A DNA stretch of 64,000 nt from Pseudomonadales bacterium (GTDB lineage: Bacteria > Pseudomonadota > Gammaproteobacteria > Pseudomonadales > Azotimanducaceae). A program made the translations under genes and the position numbers. Each line of letters starts with the position of its first letter. The first letter of the stretch is position 1. Positions 8,744-18,654 of this stretch are shown here, in pieces. A model generated the notes under the pieces. The model saw only the letters and a program-made list of their open reading frames with translations. It searched no databases and had not been told where the DNA came from. The stretch is from NCBI GenBank assembly GCA_028285415.1, contig JANQPF010000001.1, forward strand, positions 124,001 to 188,000, written 5' to 3'.

Positions 8744-11700
8744 AGGTCTGCTGCTGGCGCTGGCGGGCAAGGCGGCGTGCAGTACCTTCGCGCTGTCGAA
8801 GGTGCAGGCGCGGCTACCGCAGGTCTGCTATGCGGAGCACGTCCATCTGCTCGAGCTGAGCGCTCCACTCAGCGAAGACGAGATGGTCAGAGTGCAGGCC
8901 CTGCTCGACTATGGCCCCAACGAAAACATGCCGCAGCCGCGGGGTGAGCGGCTTGTGACCGTGCTACCCCGCACCGGGACGATCTCGCCATGGTCGAGCA
9001 AAGCCACGGATATTTTTACCATCTGTGAGCTCGATAAAGTGCTTCGGGTGGAGAGGGGCGTGCGCTGGTTTGTCGAAGACGGCGTGAGGTTCGAAGAGGT
9101 AGACGTTGGCCTCCTGTACGACCGCATGACCGAGTCCGTGCAGGCTGAGGAGCGCTTCGATGAAGTGTTCCAGCACCACCAGCCGGCGCCAGTTGCACTC
9201 GTCAATCTCCATGCAGACGGGCGGGCAGCGCTCGTCAGCGCCAACGAAACGCTCGGACTCGCGCTTTCGGAAGACGAAATCGACTACCTCCACGAAGCTT
9301 ATGCGGTCCTCGCTCGGGACCCCACGGACGCTGAGCTCATGATGTTTGCGCAAGCCAATTCCGAGCACTGCCGTCACAAGATTTTCAACGCAGACTGGCT
9401 CATAGACGGCAAACCGCAGTCGAAGTCGCTCTTCGGCATGATCCGCAACACGTACAATCAGGTGAACGGACGCGGTATTTTGAGCGCGTACAGCGACAAC
9501 GCAGCCGTCATCGAAGGTGCCGTCGACGACCGCCTGTGGTGTGATCCGATCTCTCGCCGCTATGCCTACAGCACCGAACCGAACCACATCCTCATGAAGG
9601 TGGAAACGCACAACCACCCGACCGCCATTGCGCCTTTCCCGGGGGCAGCAACCGGCTCCGGCGGAGAGATCCGTGACGAGGGTGCGGTCGGACGTGGTTC
9701 CAAACCCAAGGCCGGGTTGACCGGATTCACCACCTCGCACCTCAACATTCCGGGTTTACCGCAGCCGTGGGAGCTCGACACCGGGAAGCCTGCACACATG
9801 GCGTCAGCCCTCGACATCATGCTCGAAGGACCCATTGGCGGAGCAAGCTTCAACAACGAATACGGCAGGCCGGCCATCAACGGCTACTTCCGTACCTTTG
9901 AGCTCGAGGTGGATGAGCGCGTACGCGGGTACCACAAACCGGTGATGATAGCCGGCGGTGTGGGCACCGTGCGCGAAGACCATGTCGACGCCACCGATTT
10001 TCCCGCGGGCACGGCACTCGTTGTTCTCGGCGGACCGGCGATGCTGATTGGCCTGGGTGGGGGCGCGGCTTCGAGCATGGCTTCCGGGACGAGCACAACG
10101 GATCTCGACTTTGCTTCCGTGCAGCGCGGCAATCCGGAAATGGAGCGGCGTTGCCAGGAGGTCATTGACGCCTGCTGTGCGCTTGGCGGGGACAATCCAA
10201 TCAGGCTGATTCACGACGTTGGTGCCGGTGGCATGTCGAACGCGCTGCCCGAGCTCGTGCATGACGCGAACGCGGGAGGTGCGTTTGAGCTGCGTGCTCT
10301 GCCGATTGCAGACAGCGGCATGTCGCCGCTCGAGATCTGGTGCAACGAAGCCCAGGAGCGTTACGTGCTCGGTATCGACGCAGAGGCGCTCGCAACGTTC
10401 GAAGCGTTCTGTACCCGCGAACGCTGTCCGTATGCGGTGGTGGGACGGTCTACCGCCGACGGCCGTCTCAGCGTCCACGACAGTCACTTCGACAACCATC
10501 CGGTGGATCTCCCTCTGGAGGTATTGCTCGGCAAGCCGCCCAGAATGCAGCGGCAGTTCGAGCGCGAGGAGATTGTCACACCGGCGCTGGACTTCGAAGG
10601 GATCAGCCTGTCTGAAGCGGTTGCGCGGGTGCTGCAGTTTCCGGCAGTTGCCAGCAAACAGTTTCTCATCACCATCGGCGACCGCTCGATTACCGGCCAG
10701 GTTGCCTGCCAGCCGATGATCGGTCCCTGGCAGGTGCCGGTGGCGGACGCTGCGGTGACGATTCGTGGCTACCGCAGTCATCGCGGTGAAGCGTTTGCGA
10801 TGGGAGAGCGTAGCCCGCTGGCCCTCATTGACCCGGCGGCGGCTGCGCGTATGGCGGTTGCCGAGGCGCTGACCAATCTCGTGAGCGCTGACCTCGAAGA
10901 TCTCGAGCGAGTGGTTCTGAGCGCCAACTGGATGGCGGCGGCGGGGAGCAACGTCGAAGAGCAGAGTCTCTATGACGCCGTGCATGCCGTCGGTGAATCG
11001 TTCTGTCCCGCGCTGGGAATTGCCATCCCCGTCGGCAAGGACTCTTTGTCCATGCAGACCCGCTGGCAGGAAGACGGCAGGGACAAGTCAGTCACCTCGC
11101 CGGTGACCCTGATCGTTTCTGCCTTTGCGCCGGTGCGCGACGTCAACCTGACGACAACGCCGGAGCTCAAGCTCGACGCGCCCGCGCGTCTGCTGCTTCT
11201 GCACCTCGGCGGCTCACGTCTGGGCGGCAGCTGCCTCGCCCAGGCCTACCGGCAGCTTGGCAACGAAGCGCCTGATGTCGAAGATCCCCGGGCACTTCGT
11301 GCGCTCCTGGAGTTTGTGCTGACAGAGCGACGCACAGGCCGCATCACCGCGATGCACGACCGCGCTGATGGTGGACTGCTGGCAACGCTTGCGGAAATGG
11401 CATTTGCGGGCCGCTGCGGTCTGCGCATTGCGCTGCCCGCGGATGACGATCCCATCGAATTCCTCTTCAATGAGGAGATTGGCATTGTCGTGCAGGTCCC
11501 GGAGGCGGCGGTTGCCGACTTCGTGGCAGCCTGTCCCGTTGCGGTTGCCGATCTCGGGCAGGCCATGGATGACGAGTCCATTGTCGTTACCCGCGGCGAA
11601 GAGGTGTTGATAGAGGGAACGCGTGCGGACTGGCAGCGTTCCTGGGCGCGCACCAGTCATGCACTGCAGCGTTTGCGCGACGATGAAAGCTGCGCTGACG

Positions 11701-12578
11701 AAGAGTTCAACGCCATTGCAGCAACCCGCTTGGCCGATCCCGGGCTCTCGGCACGGCTCACTTACGATCCGTCAGAAGACGTCGCCGCTCCGCGGGTCGG
11801 CGGGACCGCTCCGCGTATTGCGGTGCTCCGTGAGCAGGGCGTCAACGGCCAGCTGGAAATGGCGGCAGCTTTTGCCGCGGCCGGTTTTGACTGCGTGGAT
11901 GTGCACATGAGCGATCTCATCAGCGGTGCCACCTCTCTCGACCAGTACCAGGCGCTGGTCGCCTGCGGCGGCTTTTCTTATGGTGACGTGCTCGGTGGCG
12001 GCGGAGGCTGGGCCAAGTCGGCGCTCTTCAACGATACGGTCAGGGAACAGTTTGCCGAGTTTTTTGCGGCCGACAGGCTGGTTCTTGGCATCTGCAACGG
12101 CTGCCAGATGTTGAGTCAGATGCACGAGTTCATACCGGGTGCGGAACGCTGGCCGCGGTTCGTGCGCAATCGATCTGAACAGTTCGAGGGACGCGTGGTG
12201 TTGGCGCAGATTACCGACGCCGCGTCTCCCTGGCTCGACGGCATGCACGGTAGCGTGCTGCCGGTGGCCGTGGCGCATGGAGAAGGCCGCGCCGAGTTTC
12301 GCGGTGGCGAAGATCTGGCGTTGCTGTCGAGCGCACAGCAGGTTGCGCTGCAGTATGTGGACAGCAACCACGAGGTGACGGAAACCTACCCGGCCAATCC
12401 CAACGGCGCAGCCCTCGGTCTGGCCGGCGTCACTGCCGCAGACGGGCGCGTGCTGATCATGATGCCGCACCCGGAACGTGGTTACCGAAGCTGCCAGAAC
12501 GTCTGGCGCGATTCCGCCTGGGGCGAAGACGGACCCTGGCTGCGGCTCTTTCGCAACGCCCGCGTGGCGCTGGGTTAG
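8736..12578 (+). CDS. purL: Phosphoribosylformylglycinamidine synthase (large, single-chain)
   Basis: PurL converts FGAR, ATP and glutamine into FGAM in de novo purine synthesis. At 1280 aa it is the large fused form (PurS-like, PurL and PurQ-like parts in one chain) typical of gammaproteobacteria. Visible hallmarks are [16 protein letters not shown] near residue 205, the ATP-binding [20 protein letters not shown] segment, a second repeat with GKDSLSM, and a C-terminal glutaminase with GICNGCQM (nucleophile near Cys1120) and MPHPERGYR. The start overlaps the tadA stop by 8 bases, implying coupling. Its stop overlaps the stop of the convergent Nudix gene by 4 bases. Confidence 0.98.
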   Translation: MSEGLLLALAGKAACSTFALSKVQARLPQVCYAEHVHLLELSAPLSEDEMVRVQALLDYGPNENMPQPRGERLVTVLPRTGTISPWSSKATDIFTICELDKVLRVERGVRWFVEDGVRFEEVDVGLLYDRMTESVQAEERFDEVFQHHQPAPVALVNLHADGRAALVSANETLGLALSEDEIDYLHEAYAVLARDPTDAELMMFAQANSEHCRHKIFNADWLIDGKPQSKSLFGMIRNTYNQVNGRGILSAYSDNAAVIEGAVDDRLWCDPISRRYAYSTEPNHILMKVETHNHPTAIAPFPGAATGSGGEIRDEGAVGRGSKPKAGLTGFTTSHLNIPGLPQPWELDTGKPAHMASALDIMLEGPIGGASFNNEYGRPAINGYFRTFELEVDERVRGYHKPVMIAGGVGTVREDHVDATDFPAGTALVVLGGPAMLIGLGGGAASSMASGTSTTDLDFASVQRGNPEMERRCQEVIDACCALGGDNPIRLIHDVGAGGMSNALPELVHDANAGGAFELRALPIADSGMSPLEIWCNEAQERYVLGIDAEALATFEAFCTRERCPYAVVGRSTADGRLSVHDSHFDNHPVDLPLEVLLGKPPRMQRQFEREEIVTPALDFEGISLSEAVARVLQFPAVASKQFLITIGDRSITGQVACQPMIGPWQVPVADAAVTIRGYRSHRGEAFAMGERSPLALIDPAAAARMAVAEALTNLVSADLEDLERVVLSANWMAAAGSNVEEQSLYDAVHAVGESFCPALGIAIPVGKDSLSMQTRWQEDGRDKSVTSPVTLIVSAFAPVRDVNLTTTPELKLDAPARLLLLHLGGSRLGGSCLAQAYRQLGNEAPDVEDPRALRALLEFVLTERRTGRITAMHDRADGGLLATLAEMAFAGRCGLRIALPADDDPIEFLFNEEIGIVVQVPEAAVADFVAACPVAVADLGQAMDDESIVVTRGEEVLIEGTRADWQRSWARTSHALQRLRDDESCADEEFNAIAATRLADPGLSARLTYDPSEDVAAPRVGGTAPRIAVLREQGVNGQLEMAAAFAAAGFDCVDVHMSDLISGATSLDQYQALVACGGFSYGDVLGGGGGWAKSALFNDTVREQFAEFFAADRLVLGICNGCQMLSQMHEFIPGAERWPRFVRNRSEQFEGRVVLAQITDAASPWLDGMHGSVLPVAVAHGEGRAEFRGGEDLALLSSAQQVALQYVDSNHEVTETYPANPNGAALGLAGVTAADGRVLIMMPHPERGYRSCQNVWRDSAWGEDGPWLRLFRNARVALG

Positions 12579-13117
12579 CGTCTGCGCTGAATGTGAATCT
12601 CCCGGCTGCGCACCGGGAATGCGCCGCTTTTGCGATCTTCGAAATAGAATTCGAGCGACTGTGTGATGACAGGGAAGGCGAGTTCTTGCCAGGGTATCTG
12701 TGCCTCGCTGAAGAGCTCAACCTCCAGCGTTTCCATGCCGCTCGAGAAGTCCAGATCCTCTAGCTCAGCCCTGAAGAACATGTACGCCTGGGAGATGTGA
12801 GGCAGGCTGAAGACGGTGTATAGCTCGAGATCGCGCACGCGGGCATTGGCTTCCTCGGCGGTCTCCCGGGCCGCGCCAGCCGCGATTGTCTCACCGTTCT
12901 CCAGAAATCCCGCGGGCAGAGTCCAGTAGCCGCGCCGCGGCTCGATCGCGCGGCGGCACAGCATGATGCGGTCTTCCCAGACCGGCAGGCAGCCGGCGAC
13001 GATGCGCGGGTTGACGTAGTGGATGGTGTTGCAAGCTGTGCAGACGTGCCGCTCGCGGTTGTCGCCCTCAGGCACAATCCACGACAGCGTCGCGCCACAG
13101 TTGCTGCAGAATTTCAT
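12575..13117 (-). CDS. Nudix hydrolase with N-terminal zinc ribbon
   Basis: The 180-aa protein starts with a zinc ribbon (FCSNCG and VCTACN) and continues with a Nudix domain. The Nudix box spans about residues 70-92 (GFLENGE, then RETAEE); the usual glycine near its end is replaced by alanine/asparagine, while the metal-binding RE-x-x-EE core is intact. The [24 protein letters not shown] stretch matches the ADP-ribose/NADH-type Nudix group, although the substrate is not determinable here. It is followed downstream only by the overlapping end of purL and lies just after the DUF3135 gene on the same strand. Confidence 0.85.
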   Translation of the reverse strand: MKFCSNCGATLSWIVPEGDNRERHVCTACNTIHYVNPRIVAGCLPVWEDRIMLCRRAIEPRRGYWTLPAGFLENGETIAAGAARETAEEANARVRDLELYTVFSLPHISQAYMFFRAELEDLDFSSGMETLEVELFSEAQIPWQELAFPVITQSLEFYFEDRKSGAFPVRSREIHIQRRR

Positions 13118-13147
13118 AGGCCCCGCAGTATAGCGGCGTCCCGCCGT

Positions 13148-13486
13148 TTAGTCTTCGCTGGCGCCGGGGAAGGAGAGGACGGTTGCGGATTGCTCAGGCT
13201 CGTCCGTCACTTCGCTGACCAGCGGCGTGACCATGGAACGGTGCAGATCGGCCAGGGAATGGCACATCATTTCAGAAATCTTGATCGTTGCGGCCAGCGG
13301 CGAACGCGCACGCTTGCGCTCCATGTCGACACGGAATTGCAGGCCTTCGAGGCGGCGGCGCTGCTCATCTGTGCTGGCAGATTGGATGACCTTGTTGGTC
13401 AGTCTACGGCGCAGATTCTCCAGGCTTTGGGGATCGTTGCGCGCCATATCTACCAGTACATCGAACGCTGGCAGTTTCTGTTTCAT
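13148..13486 (-). CDS. DUF3135 family protein
   Basis: This 112-aa soluble protein begins KQKLPAFDVLVDMARNDP and contains the basic helical core RRRLEGLQFRVDMERKRA followed by MMCHSLADLHRS. That layout fits the small proteobacterial DUF3135 family, for which I know no function. It has no signal peptide, membrane segment or metal motif. It precedes the Nudix gene on the minus strand with a 30-base gap, so the two may be co-transcribed. Family assignment is from memory of the pattern and is fairly, not fully, certain. Confidence 0.75.
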   Translation of the reverse strand: MKQKLPAFDVLVDMARNDPQSLENLRRRLTNKVIQSASTDEQRRRLEGLQFRVDMERKRARSPLAATIKISEMMCHSLADLHRSMVTPLVSEVTDEPEQSATVLSFPGASED

Positions 13487-13652
13487 GTGATCTTTGTGAT
13501 GCCCCCAGTCGAGCGCCTCACTATGCAGTAATCGCCATCGAGGCGTGTAATGACTTTGTTATGCGGATGCGTGCAACGCTGCGTTTTCACGGCTTTTGAG
13601 ATTTGTTCCGAGCTTCCTTACCATGTAAAAGTTTGTGAATGGGGGGCTTGTT

Positions 13653-14192
13653 TTGCTCTATCAGCTGGGACAGCACGCGGTACGTGCTGAAGGGGACTAC
13701 TGGGTCGCGGATTCCGCGGTAGTGGTCGGGAACGTTCTACTCAAACCCGACGCGAGCGTGTGGTTCAACGCGGTGCTGCGCGGGGACAACGAGCTCATCA
13801 CGGTTGGCACCGGCAGCAACGTTCAGGATGGTGCGGTGCTGCACACGGACCCCGGGTATCCGCTGACCATCGGTCCGGATGTGACCATCGGCCACAAAGT
13901 GATGCTGCACGGCTGTGAGATTGGCGAAGGTTCCTTGATTGGCATCAACGCGGTCGTGCTGAACGGGGTCAAAATCGGCAGGAACTGCATCATTGGCGCC
14001 AACGCGCTCATTACCGAAAACAAGGAAATTCCGGACAATTCCATGGTGCTCGGTTCACCGGGCAAAATCGTCAAGACGCTGTCCGAAGAAGAAGGCATGG
14101 CGATTCGTATGGGTGCCAGACACTACGTCGAGAATGCCCGCCGGTTTCGCGATCAGCTGAGCGCGCAGGCGGAGGCGTCGCGGGATGGCTGA
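13653..14192 (+). CDS. Gamma-carbonic-anhydrase-like hexapeptide-repeat protein
   Basis: The product is a left-handed beta-helix protein of about 179 aa with hexapeptide repeats from [11 protein letters not shown] onward. Three histidines at the positions expected for the zinc site are present (VLHTD, TIGHK and MLHG), so carbonic anhydrase activity is plausible, but many relatives (YrdA/PaaY type) have other or unknown roles. I chose TTG at 13653 because GGGGGG at 13641-13646 sits 6 bases before it and the resulting MLYQLG start matches relatives; GTG at 13635 is the longer option and lacks a ribosome binding site. Its end overlaps the purT start by 8 bases. Confidence 0.85.
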   Translation: MLYQLGQHAVRAEGDYWVADSAVVVGNVLLKPDASVWFNAVLRGDNELITVGTGSNVQDGAVLHTDPGYPLTIGPDVTIGHKVMLHGCEIGEGSLIGINAVVLNGVKIGRNCIIGANALITENKEIPDNSMVLGSPGKIVKTLSEEEGMAIRMGARHYVENARRFRDQLSAQAEASRDG

Positions 14193-15378
14193 GTCCAGGC
14201 CGGTGATCGGCACGCCGCTGTCTCCGTCGGCGGTCAAAGTCATGCTGCTTGGTTCCGGTGAGCTCGGCAAAGAAGTTGTCATTGAGCTGCAGCGGCTGGG
14301 CGTCGAAGTCATTGCCGTCGACCGCTATGCCAACGCGCCCGCGATGCAAGTGGCGCATCGCAGTCACGTCGTCAACATGCTCGACGGCGAGGCCCTGCGC
14401 GGCGTGATCGCCGCAGAGGCACCGGACCTGGTGGTTCCGGAAATAGAAGCCATTGCCACACCGACGCTCGTTGAGCTCGAAGCGGAAGGGCTCAGGGTGA
14501 TTCCCACCGCGCGGGCAGCACGGCTGACCATGGATCGGGAGGGTATCCGTCTGCTTGCAGCCCAGGAGCTCGGCGTGCTCACGTCGCCGTTCCAGTTTGC
14601 CGAAAGCGAAGATGAGTACCAGAAAGCGCTCGAGACCATCGGATATCCGTGTGTGGTCAAGCCGGTCATGTCGAGCTCAGGTAAAGGCCAATCCACGGTA
14701 CGTGACGCGGAGGCGGCCGCTGCGGCCTGGGCGTATGCGATCGAAGACGCGCGGGGTGCTGCCGGCAAAGTCATCGTCGAAGGGTTTGTCGATTTCGACT
14801 ACGAGATTACGCTCCTGACCGTGCAGCACGCGGGCGGCGTTTCCTTCTGTGCCCCTATTGGACATCGCCAGGTCGGCGGTGATTACCAGGAGTCCTGGCA
14901 GCCGCAGCCGATGAGTGACGCCGCCATTCGGGAAAGCGAGCGTATTGCAGCGCTCGTCACCGGGGCGCTCGGCGGCTATGGATTGTTTGGTGTGGAGTTC
15001 TTTGTCAAGGATGATCAGGTCTACTTCAGCGAAGTCAGCCCGCGTCCCCACGACACGGGCATGGTGACACTCATCAGTCAGGATCTCAGCGAGTTTGCGC
15101 TGCACGCCCGGGCTATCCTCGGTTTGCCGATTCCCAACATTGCACAGCGCGGACCCTCGGCGTCGGCTGTCATCCTCGTTGAGGGTCGTTCGACCGCCGT
15201 CAGTTTCAGCGGCCTCGATGAGGCGCTTGCAGAGCCGGATACCCAAGTCAGGCTCTTCGGTAAACCCGATGTGGCCGGAGAGCGACGCATGGGGGTTGCG
15301 CTTGCGCTGGCCGACAACATCGACGCGGCGCGCGCAAAAGCCGGCGCAGCGGCGAAGGCGGTGCGCTACGAACTGTGA
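14185..15378 (+). CDS. purT: Formate-dependent GAR transformylase
   Basis: PurT makes FGAR from GAR, formate and ATP, an alternative to folate-dependent PurN. It is an ATP-grasp protein: the N-terminal Rossmann-like part has [20 protein letters not shown], followed by the ATP-grasp core with [15 protein letters not shown] and the metal-binding GVEFFVKDD and [14 protein letters not shown] segments. Length of 397 aa matches E. coli (392). The start overlaps the preceding gene by 8 bases, so the two are translationally coupled. A well-formed promoter for the leu leader follows directly after the stop. Confidence 0.97.
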   Translation: MAESRPVIGTPLSPSAVKVMLLGSGELGKEVVIELQRLGVEVIAVDRYANAPAMQVAHRSHVVNMLDGEALRGVIAAEAPDLVVPEIEAIATPTLVELEAEGLRVIPTARAARLTMDREGIRLLAAQELGVLTSPFQFAESEDEYQKALETIGYPCVVKPVMSSSGKGQSTVRDAEAAAAAWAYAIEDARGAAGKVIVEGFVDFDYEITLLTVQHAGGVSFCAPIGHRQVGGDYQESWQPQPMSDAAIRESERIAALVTGALGGYGLFGVEFFVKDDQVYFSEVSPRPHDTGMVTLISQDLSEFALHARAILGLPIPNIAQRGPSASAVILVEGRSTAVSFSGLDEALAEPDTQVRLFGKPDVAGERRMGVALALADNIDAARAKAGAAAKAVRYEL

Positions 15379-15387
15379 TCGAGGTAG

Positions 15388-15416
15388 TTGGCAAACCGGT
15401 TAGAGCGGACTATAGT
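15388..15416 (+). promoter_or_regulatory. Sigma70 promoter of the leu leader and leuA
   Basis: TTGGCA (15388-15393) and TATAGT (15411-15416) are spaced by 17 bp and begin 10 bases after the purT stop. Transcription would start near 15422-15424, only three to five bases ahead of the leader ATG at 15427. Supporting context is the leucine-rich leader ORF and leuA downstream. Confidence 0.7.
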
Positions 15417-15426
15417 TCGCGGCGTG

Positions 15427-15504
15427 ATGAAACATAGCCACCTTCACAACGCCCGACTTCTGCTGCTGCCCCTCCTGGCGGCACGACTGCTCCTGCCGGT
15501 CTAA
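15427..15504 (+). CDS. Leucine-rich leader peptide (LeuL-like)
   Basis: A 25-codon ORF runs from ATG 15427 to TAA 15502-15504. It contains 10 leucines, including four consecutive Leu codons (positions 11-14) then Leu-Leu at 16-17 and three more at 21-23. It lies 127 bases before leuA and behind a good promoter. This is the classic arrangement of a leucine operon leader, in which ribosome stalling on Leu codons at low charged tRNA-Leu controls expression of the downstream gene. No ribosome binding site is visible, and the predicted transcript start is almost at the ATG, so translation may be nearly leaderless. Confidence 0.8.
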   Translation: MKHSHLHNARLLLLPLLAARLLLPV

Positions 15505-15510
15505 CCGGCA
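15494..15510 (+). promoter_or_regulatory. Hairpin at the end of the leu leader ORF
   Basis: TGCCGGT (15494-15500), loop CTA and ACCGGCA (15504-15510) form a perfect 7-bp stem overlapping the leader stop codon. No run of T follows, so it is not an intrinsic terminator; it could be the pause hairpin or an antiterminator arm. Confidence 0.5.
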
Positions 15511-15587
15511 CATATTCATACCCCAGGGCAAGGCGCCCACCCAGACCACACAACGACCCATCACTTACCTTAAGGTATGATTCGCCG

Positions 15588-15612
15588 TCGCTGCGTGCTC
15601 ATGAGGCAGCGA
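15588..15612 (+). promoter_or_regulatory. Hairpin just before the leuA ribosome binding site
   Basis: TCGCTGC (15588-15594) pairs perfectly with GCAGCGA (15606-15612) across an 11-base loop, ending a few bases before the leuA Shine-Dalgarno sequence AGGAAAG. The GCAGC arm could alternatively pair with the CTGCTGCTG leucine codons of the leader (15460-15468), giving mutually exclusive structures. There is no U-tract. A role in leuA control is inferred from position. Confidence 0.45.
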
Positions 15613-15631
15613 TGCAGACGAGGAAAGAGCA

Positions 15632-17323
15632 ATGAGCAGACATCACATTTCCGGCCGGGCCAGCGGCGCGATGCCGTTTCAGAAGTATCACGCGTTCGAG
15701 CCCATCGAGCTGCCGGATCGACAATGGCCGGGCAAGGTGCTGACCCAGGCACCCCGCTGGTGCAGCGTGGATCTCCGGGACGGTAACCAGGCCCTGATTG
15801 ACCCCATGAACGTCGACGAGAAGCTCAGGCTGTGGGATCTGCTCCTGGAAATTGGATTTGCGGAGATTGAGGTGGGCTTCCCGGCGGCGTCGCAACCTGA
15901 TTTCGATTTTATCCGCCGTATCATCGACGAAGACCGTATCCCGGAAGGCGTCAGCGTGCAGGTGCTGTGCCAGGCGCGCGAAGAGCTCATTGCGCGCACC
16001 GTCGAAGCGCTCGATGGTGCGCCGAACGTCATCTTCCATCTGTACAACTCCACCTCCGAGCTGCAGCGGCGGGTGGTCTTCGAAATGGACCGTCAGGGCA
16101 TCATCGACCTTGCGGTGCAGGGGACTGAGATCGTGCGCGAAGGGCTGTCTCAATTCGACGGCCAGGTGACGTTCGAGTACTCCCCGGAAAGCTTTACCGG
16201 CACCGAGCTCGACTTCGCGGTGGATATCTGCAGCGCCGTCGCCAACACGTGGGGCGCCACCGCGGATGAGCCGATTATCATCAACCTGCCATCCACGGTG
16301 GAAATGTCCACGCCCAATATTTACGCGGACCAGATCGAGTGGTTCTGCCGTAATTTCCCGGATCGCGAGTCGATTGTCGTGAGCCTGCATACACACAACG
16401 ATCGGGGCACCGGGGTTGCGGCGACGGAGCTTGCGCTCATGGCGGGTGCCGAGCGGGTTGAAGGCACGCTCTTCGGTAATGGGGAGCGCACCGGCAACTG
16501 TGACGTTGTCACCGTGGCCATGAACCTCTTCAGTCAAGGCGTCGACCCGACGCTCGACTTTCGTGAAATGCCGCGCATCCGCGAGGTCGTGCAGACTGTT
16601 AACAAGCTGGCCGTGCCGGAACGGCATCCCTACGCCGGAGATCTGGTTTTTACCGCGTTTTCGGGGTCCCATCAGGACGCCATCCGTAAAGGTATGGCGA
16701 AGGTCGACCGCGATCAGTGGGAAGTGCCCTACCTGCCGATCGACCCTTCCGATGTCGGCAGCTCCTACAAGGAGACCGTGCGCGTCAACAGCCAGTCCGG
16801 CAAAGGTGGCGTCGGCTTCCTGCTGGAAGAGTACTACGGCGTCAGTCTGCCCCGGGACATTCTCGTCGAATTCAGCGGCGCGGTGCAGGAGCTGACCGAG
16901 CAGCTCGACCGTGAGGTCAAGATGGATGAGATTCTCGATCATCTGATTGCCACGTACACGGAAGAAAGCGGACCTTACAGGCTGGTCGACTACGATCTCT
17001 TGAGCAGCAAAAGCGAAGATCAGCGCTGTGTGGCCCGCGTCGAAGTCTCGGAGAACCTGGTAACCGTAGACGGTGAGGGATCGGGTCCGATCGAAGCATT
17101 CGTTAACGCCCTGGTGCAGACGCTCAATGAGCCGCTGGTGGTGGTCGACTATCACGAGCACGCGCTGGGTGAGGGTTCCGATGCCAAGGCAATCTGCCTG
17201 CTTGCCATCGAGGAAGGCACAGACGGCGGCCGGGTGTACGGCATTGGCGTCAGCCGCAACACGATTACGGCCAGCCTGCACGCCATCATCTCGGCGATGA
17301 ACCGGCGGTGGTCCAGGAAGTAG
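15632..17323 (+). CDS. leuA: 2-isopropylmalate synthase (long class)
   Basis: LeuA condenses acetyl-CoA with 2-oxoisovalerate, the first committed step of leucine synthesis. At 563 aa, with the PFQKYHAFEPIELPDRQWP beginning, it belongs to the longer yeast/actinobacterial class rather than the 520-aa E. coli class. The HMGL-like TIM barrel has SVDLRDGNQAL near residues 45-55 and the metal-binding SLHTHNDRGTGVA. The C-terminal regulatory domain (about 430-560) is the leucine feedback domain. AGGAAAG is well placed before ATG 15632. It is monocistronic here; leuBCD are not in the window. Confidence 0.97.
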   Translation: MSRHHISGRASGAMPFQKYHAFEPIELPDRQWPGKVLTQAPRWCSVDLRDGNQALIDPMNVDEKLRLWDLLLEIGFAEIEVGFPAASQPDFDFIRRIIDEDRIPEGVSVQVLCQAREELIARTVEALDGAPNVIFHLYNSTSELQRRVVFEMDRQGIIDLAVQGTEIVREGLSQFDGQVTFEYSPESFTGTELDFAVDICSAVANTWGATADEPIIINLPSTVEMSTPNIYADQIEWFCRNFPDRESIVVSLHTHNDRGTGVAATELALMAGAERVEGTLFGNGERTGNCDVVTVAMNLFSQGVDPTLDFREMPRIREVVQTVNKLAVPERHPYAGDLVFTAFSGSHQDAIRKGMAKVDRDQWEVPYLPIDPSDVGSSYKETVRVNSQSGKGGVGFLLEEYYGVSLPRDILVEFSGAVQELTEQLDREVKMDEILDHLIATYTEESGPYRLVDYDLLSSKSEDQRCVARVEVSENLVTVDGEGSGPIEAFVNALVQTLNEPLVVVDYHEHALGEGSDAKAICLLAIEEGTDGGRVYGIGVSRNTITASLHAIISAMNRRWSRK

Positions 17324-17332
17324 GCTGTTTGC

Positions 17333-17362
17333 GGGAGCCTCAGGGCCTGCGCCCGGGCTCCC
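17333..17362 (+). terminator. Terminator-like hairpin between leuA and corB
   Basis: GGGAGCC (17333-17339) and GGCTCCC (17356-17362) form a perfect GC-rich 7-bp stem with a partly self-pairing loop, in the 38-bp gap between the convergent leuA and corB stops. No T-run follows on either strand, so efficient intrinsic termination is doubtful. Confidence 0.4.
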
Positions 17363-18654
17363 TAATCGTCCTCGTCTTCGTCATCGTTCGCATCGGGTAG
17401 CTCAATGCGGCGGATCTTCATGTTTTTCACGATGTTGTCTTTGATCTGCAGCGTCTCGATCTGGTAGGCGTCAATCTGCAGGCACAGGTTCGACTCGGGG
17501 ATCGTCTCCAGATGTTCCATCACCAGGCCGTTCAGCGTCTTCGGCCCGTTGGTCGGCAGGTCCCAGCGCAGCGCACGGTTGATTTCCCGTAGCACCGCCA
17601 TGCCGTCGATGACGAAGCTGTCGTCCTCCTGAGGCGAGATTTCCGGCATGTTGGAGGCGAAGTCGCTGGTGAACTCGCCGACAATCTCTTCGAGGATGTC
17701 CTCGAGCGTGACAATGCCCTGCACGTCACCATACTCGTCGACGACCAGCGCAATACGCTGTCTTTCCTTCTGGAAGTTCAGAAGCTGGGTGTGCAGCGGC
17801 GTTGCCTCCGGCACGTAGTACGGCTCACGCGTCAGCTGCAGGAGGTCTGCCTTGTTGAAGTCCTCCTCGTGAAGCAGGCGTGCGAGGCGACGCAGATGCA
17901 GGATGCCGAGGACGTTGTTGATGGATTCTTTATAAACCGGCATCAGGGTGTGCTGGCTGTTGGCAATGACGTTCATCACGTCTGCCATGTCGTCGTCGAT
18001 GTCGATCGCAACAATCTCACTGCGCGGGACCATGATGTCGTTGACGGTGACCGACTCTAGCTCGAGGAGCCGCAGCAGCATGTTTTGACGCTCCCCGACG
18101 GATACGGCGCCTTCGTTGACCACGGTTTTCAACTCTTCGGTCGAGAGGTCGTCCGTGCGATCCTCATCTTTCGGCACAAACGGGCTCACAAGCCAGTTGC
18201 TGATCCAGTTCACGAGTGCCACAACCGGATAAAAAATACGCAGGAGCGGCTGTAGTCCAAAGACCGCGCGAAAAGACCAACCTTCGGGGCGTTGCGCTGC
18301 CAGCGTTTTTGGCGCGACTTCCGCGAAGATGAGAAAGGTGAACGTGAGAACCCACGGCGCAAGCAGCACCCCGGTATCGCCGGCAAGCCGCATGCCTATG
18401 ATGGTGGCGATGGTGGCGGCCGTGAAGTTGACCAGGTTGTTCCCCACGAGAATGACGCCAAGCAGCCGGTCGGGGCGGCGCAGCATGCGGTTGGCTTTGC
18501 GTGCGCCGCGATGCCGTTCTTTGACGAGATGACGCAGACGGTAGCGATTGAGCGACATCATCGCAGTTTCTGTGCCGGAGAAGTAAGCCGACATGGCCGT
18601 CAGCACGACAATCGACAGCCCCAGGATCCAGAGCGGGAAATCGTTCAGACTCAT
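17362..18654 (-). CDS. corB: CNNM/CBS-domain membrane protein (CorB/YfjD family)
   Basis: The 430-aa protein has an N-terminal DUF21/CNNM membrane domain with about four hydrophobic segments (ILGLSIVVLTAMSAYFSGTE at the start, then GVILVGNNLVNF). It is followed by a CBS pair (about residues 205-330, with MVPRSEIVAIDIDDD and VVDEYGDVQGIVTLEDILEEIVGE) and a CorC/HlyC C-terminal domain. The family is linked to magnesium/cobalt efflux and is often mislabelled hemolysin. ATG 18654 overlaps the ypjD stop (ATGA); a longer open frame reaches upstream across ypjD but is only a read-through shadow. Position beside ypjD and ffh is as in E. coli yfjD-ypjD-ffh. Confidence 0.92.
   Translation of the reverse strand: MSLNDFPLWILGLSIVVLTAMSAYFSGTETAMMSLNRYRLRHLVKERHRGARKANRMLRRPDRLLGVILVGNNLVNFTAATIATIIGMRLAGDTGVLLAPWVLTFTFLIFAEVAPKTLAAQRPEGWSFRAVFGLQPLLRIFYPVVALVNWISNWLVSPFVPKDEDRTDDLSTEELKTVVNEGAVSVGERQNMLLRLLELESVTVNDIMVPRSEIVAIDIDDDMADVMNVIANSQHTLMPVYKESINNVLGILHLRRLARLLHEEDFNKADLLQLTREPYYVPEATPLHTQLLNFQKERQRIALVVDEYGDVQGIVTLEDILEEIVGEFTSDFASNMPEISPQEDDSFVIDGMAVLREINRALRWDLPTNGPKTLNGLVMEHLETIPESNLCLQIDAYQIETLQIKDNIVKNMKIRRIELPDANDDEDEDD

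Noticed and set aside
15599-17281. 560-codon antisense ORF opposite leuA, and similar long ones opposite guaA, ffh, mucD and relA
   Set aside because: They mirror conserved genes in the complementary frame typical of high-G+C codon use; their translations are rich in His, Arg, Gly and Val and show no family motif.
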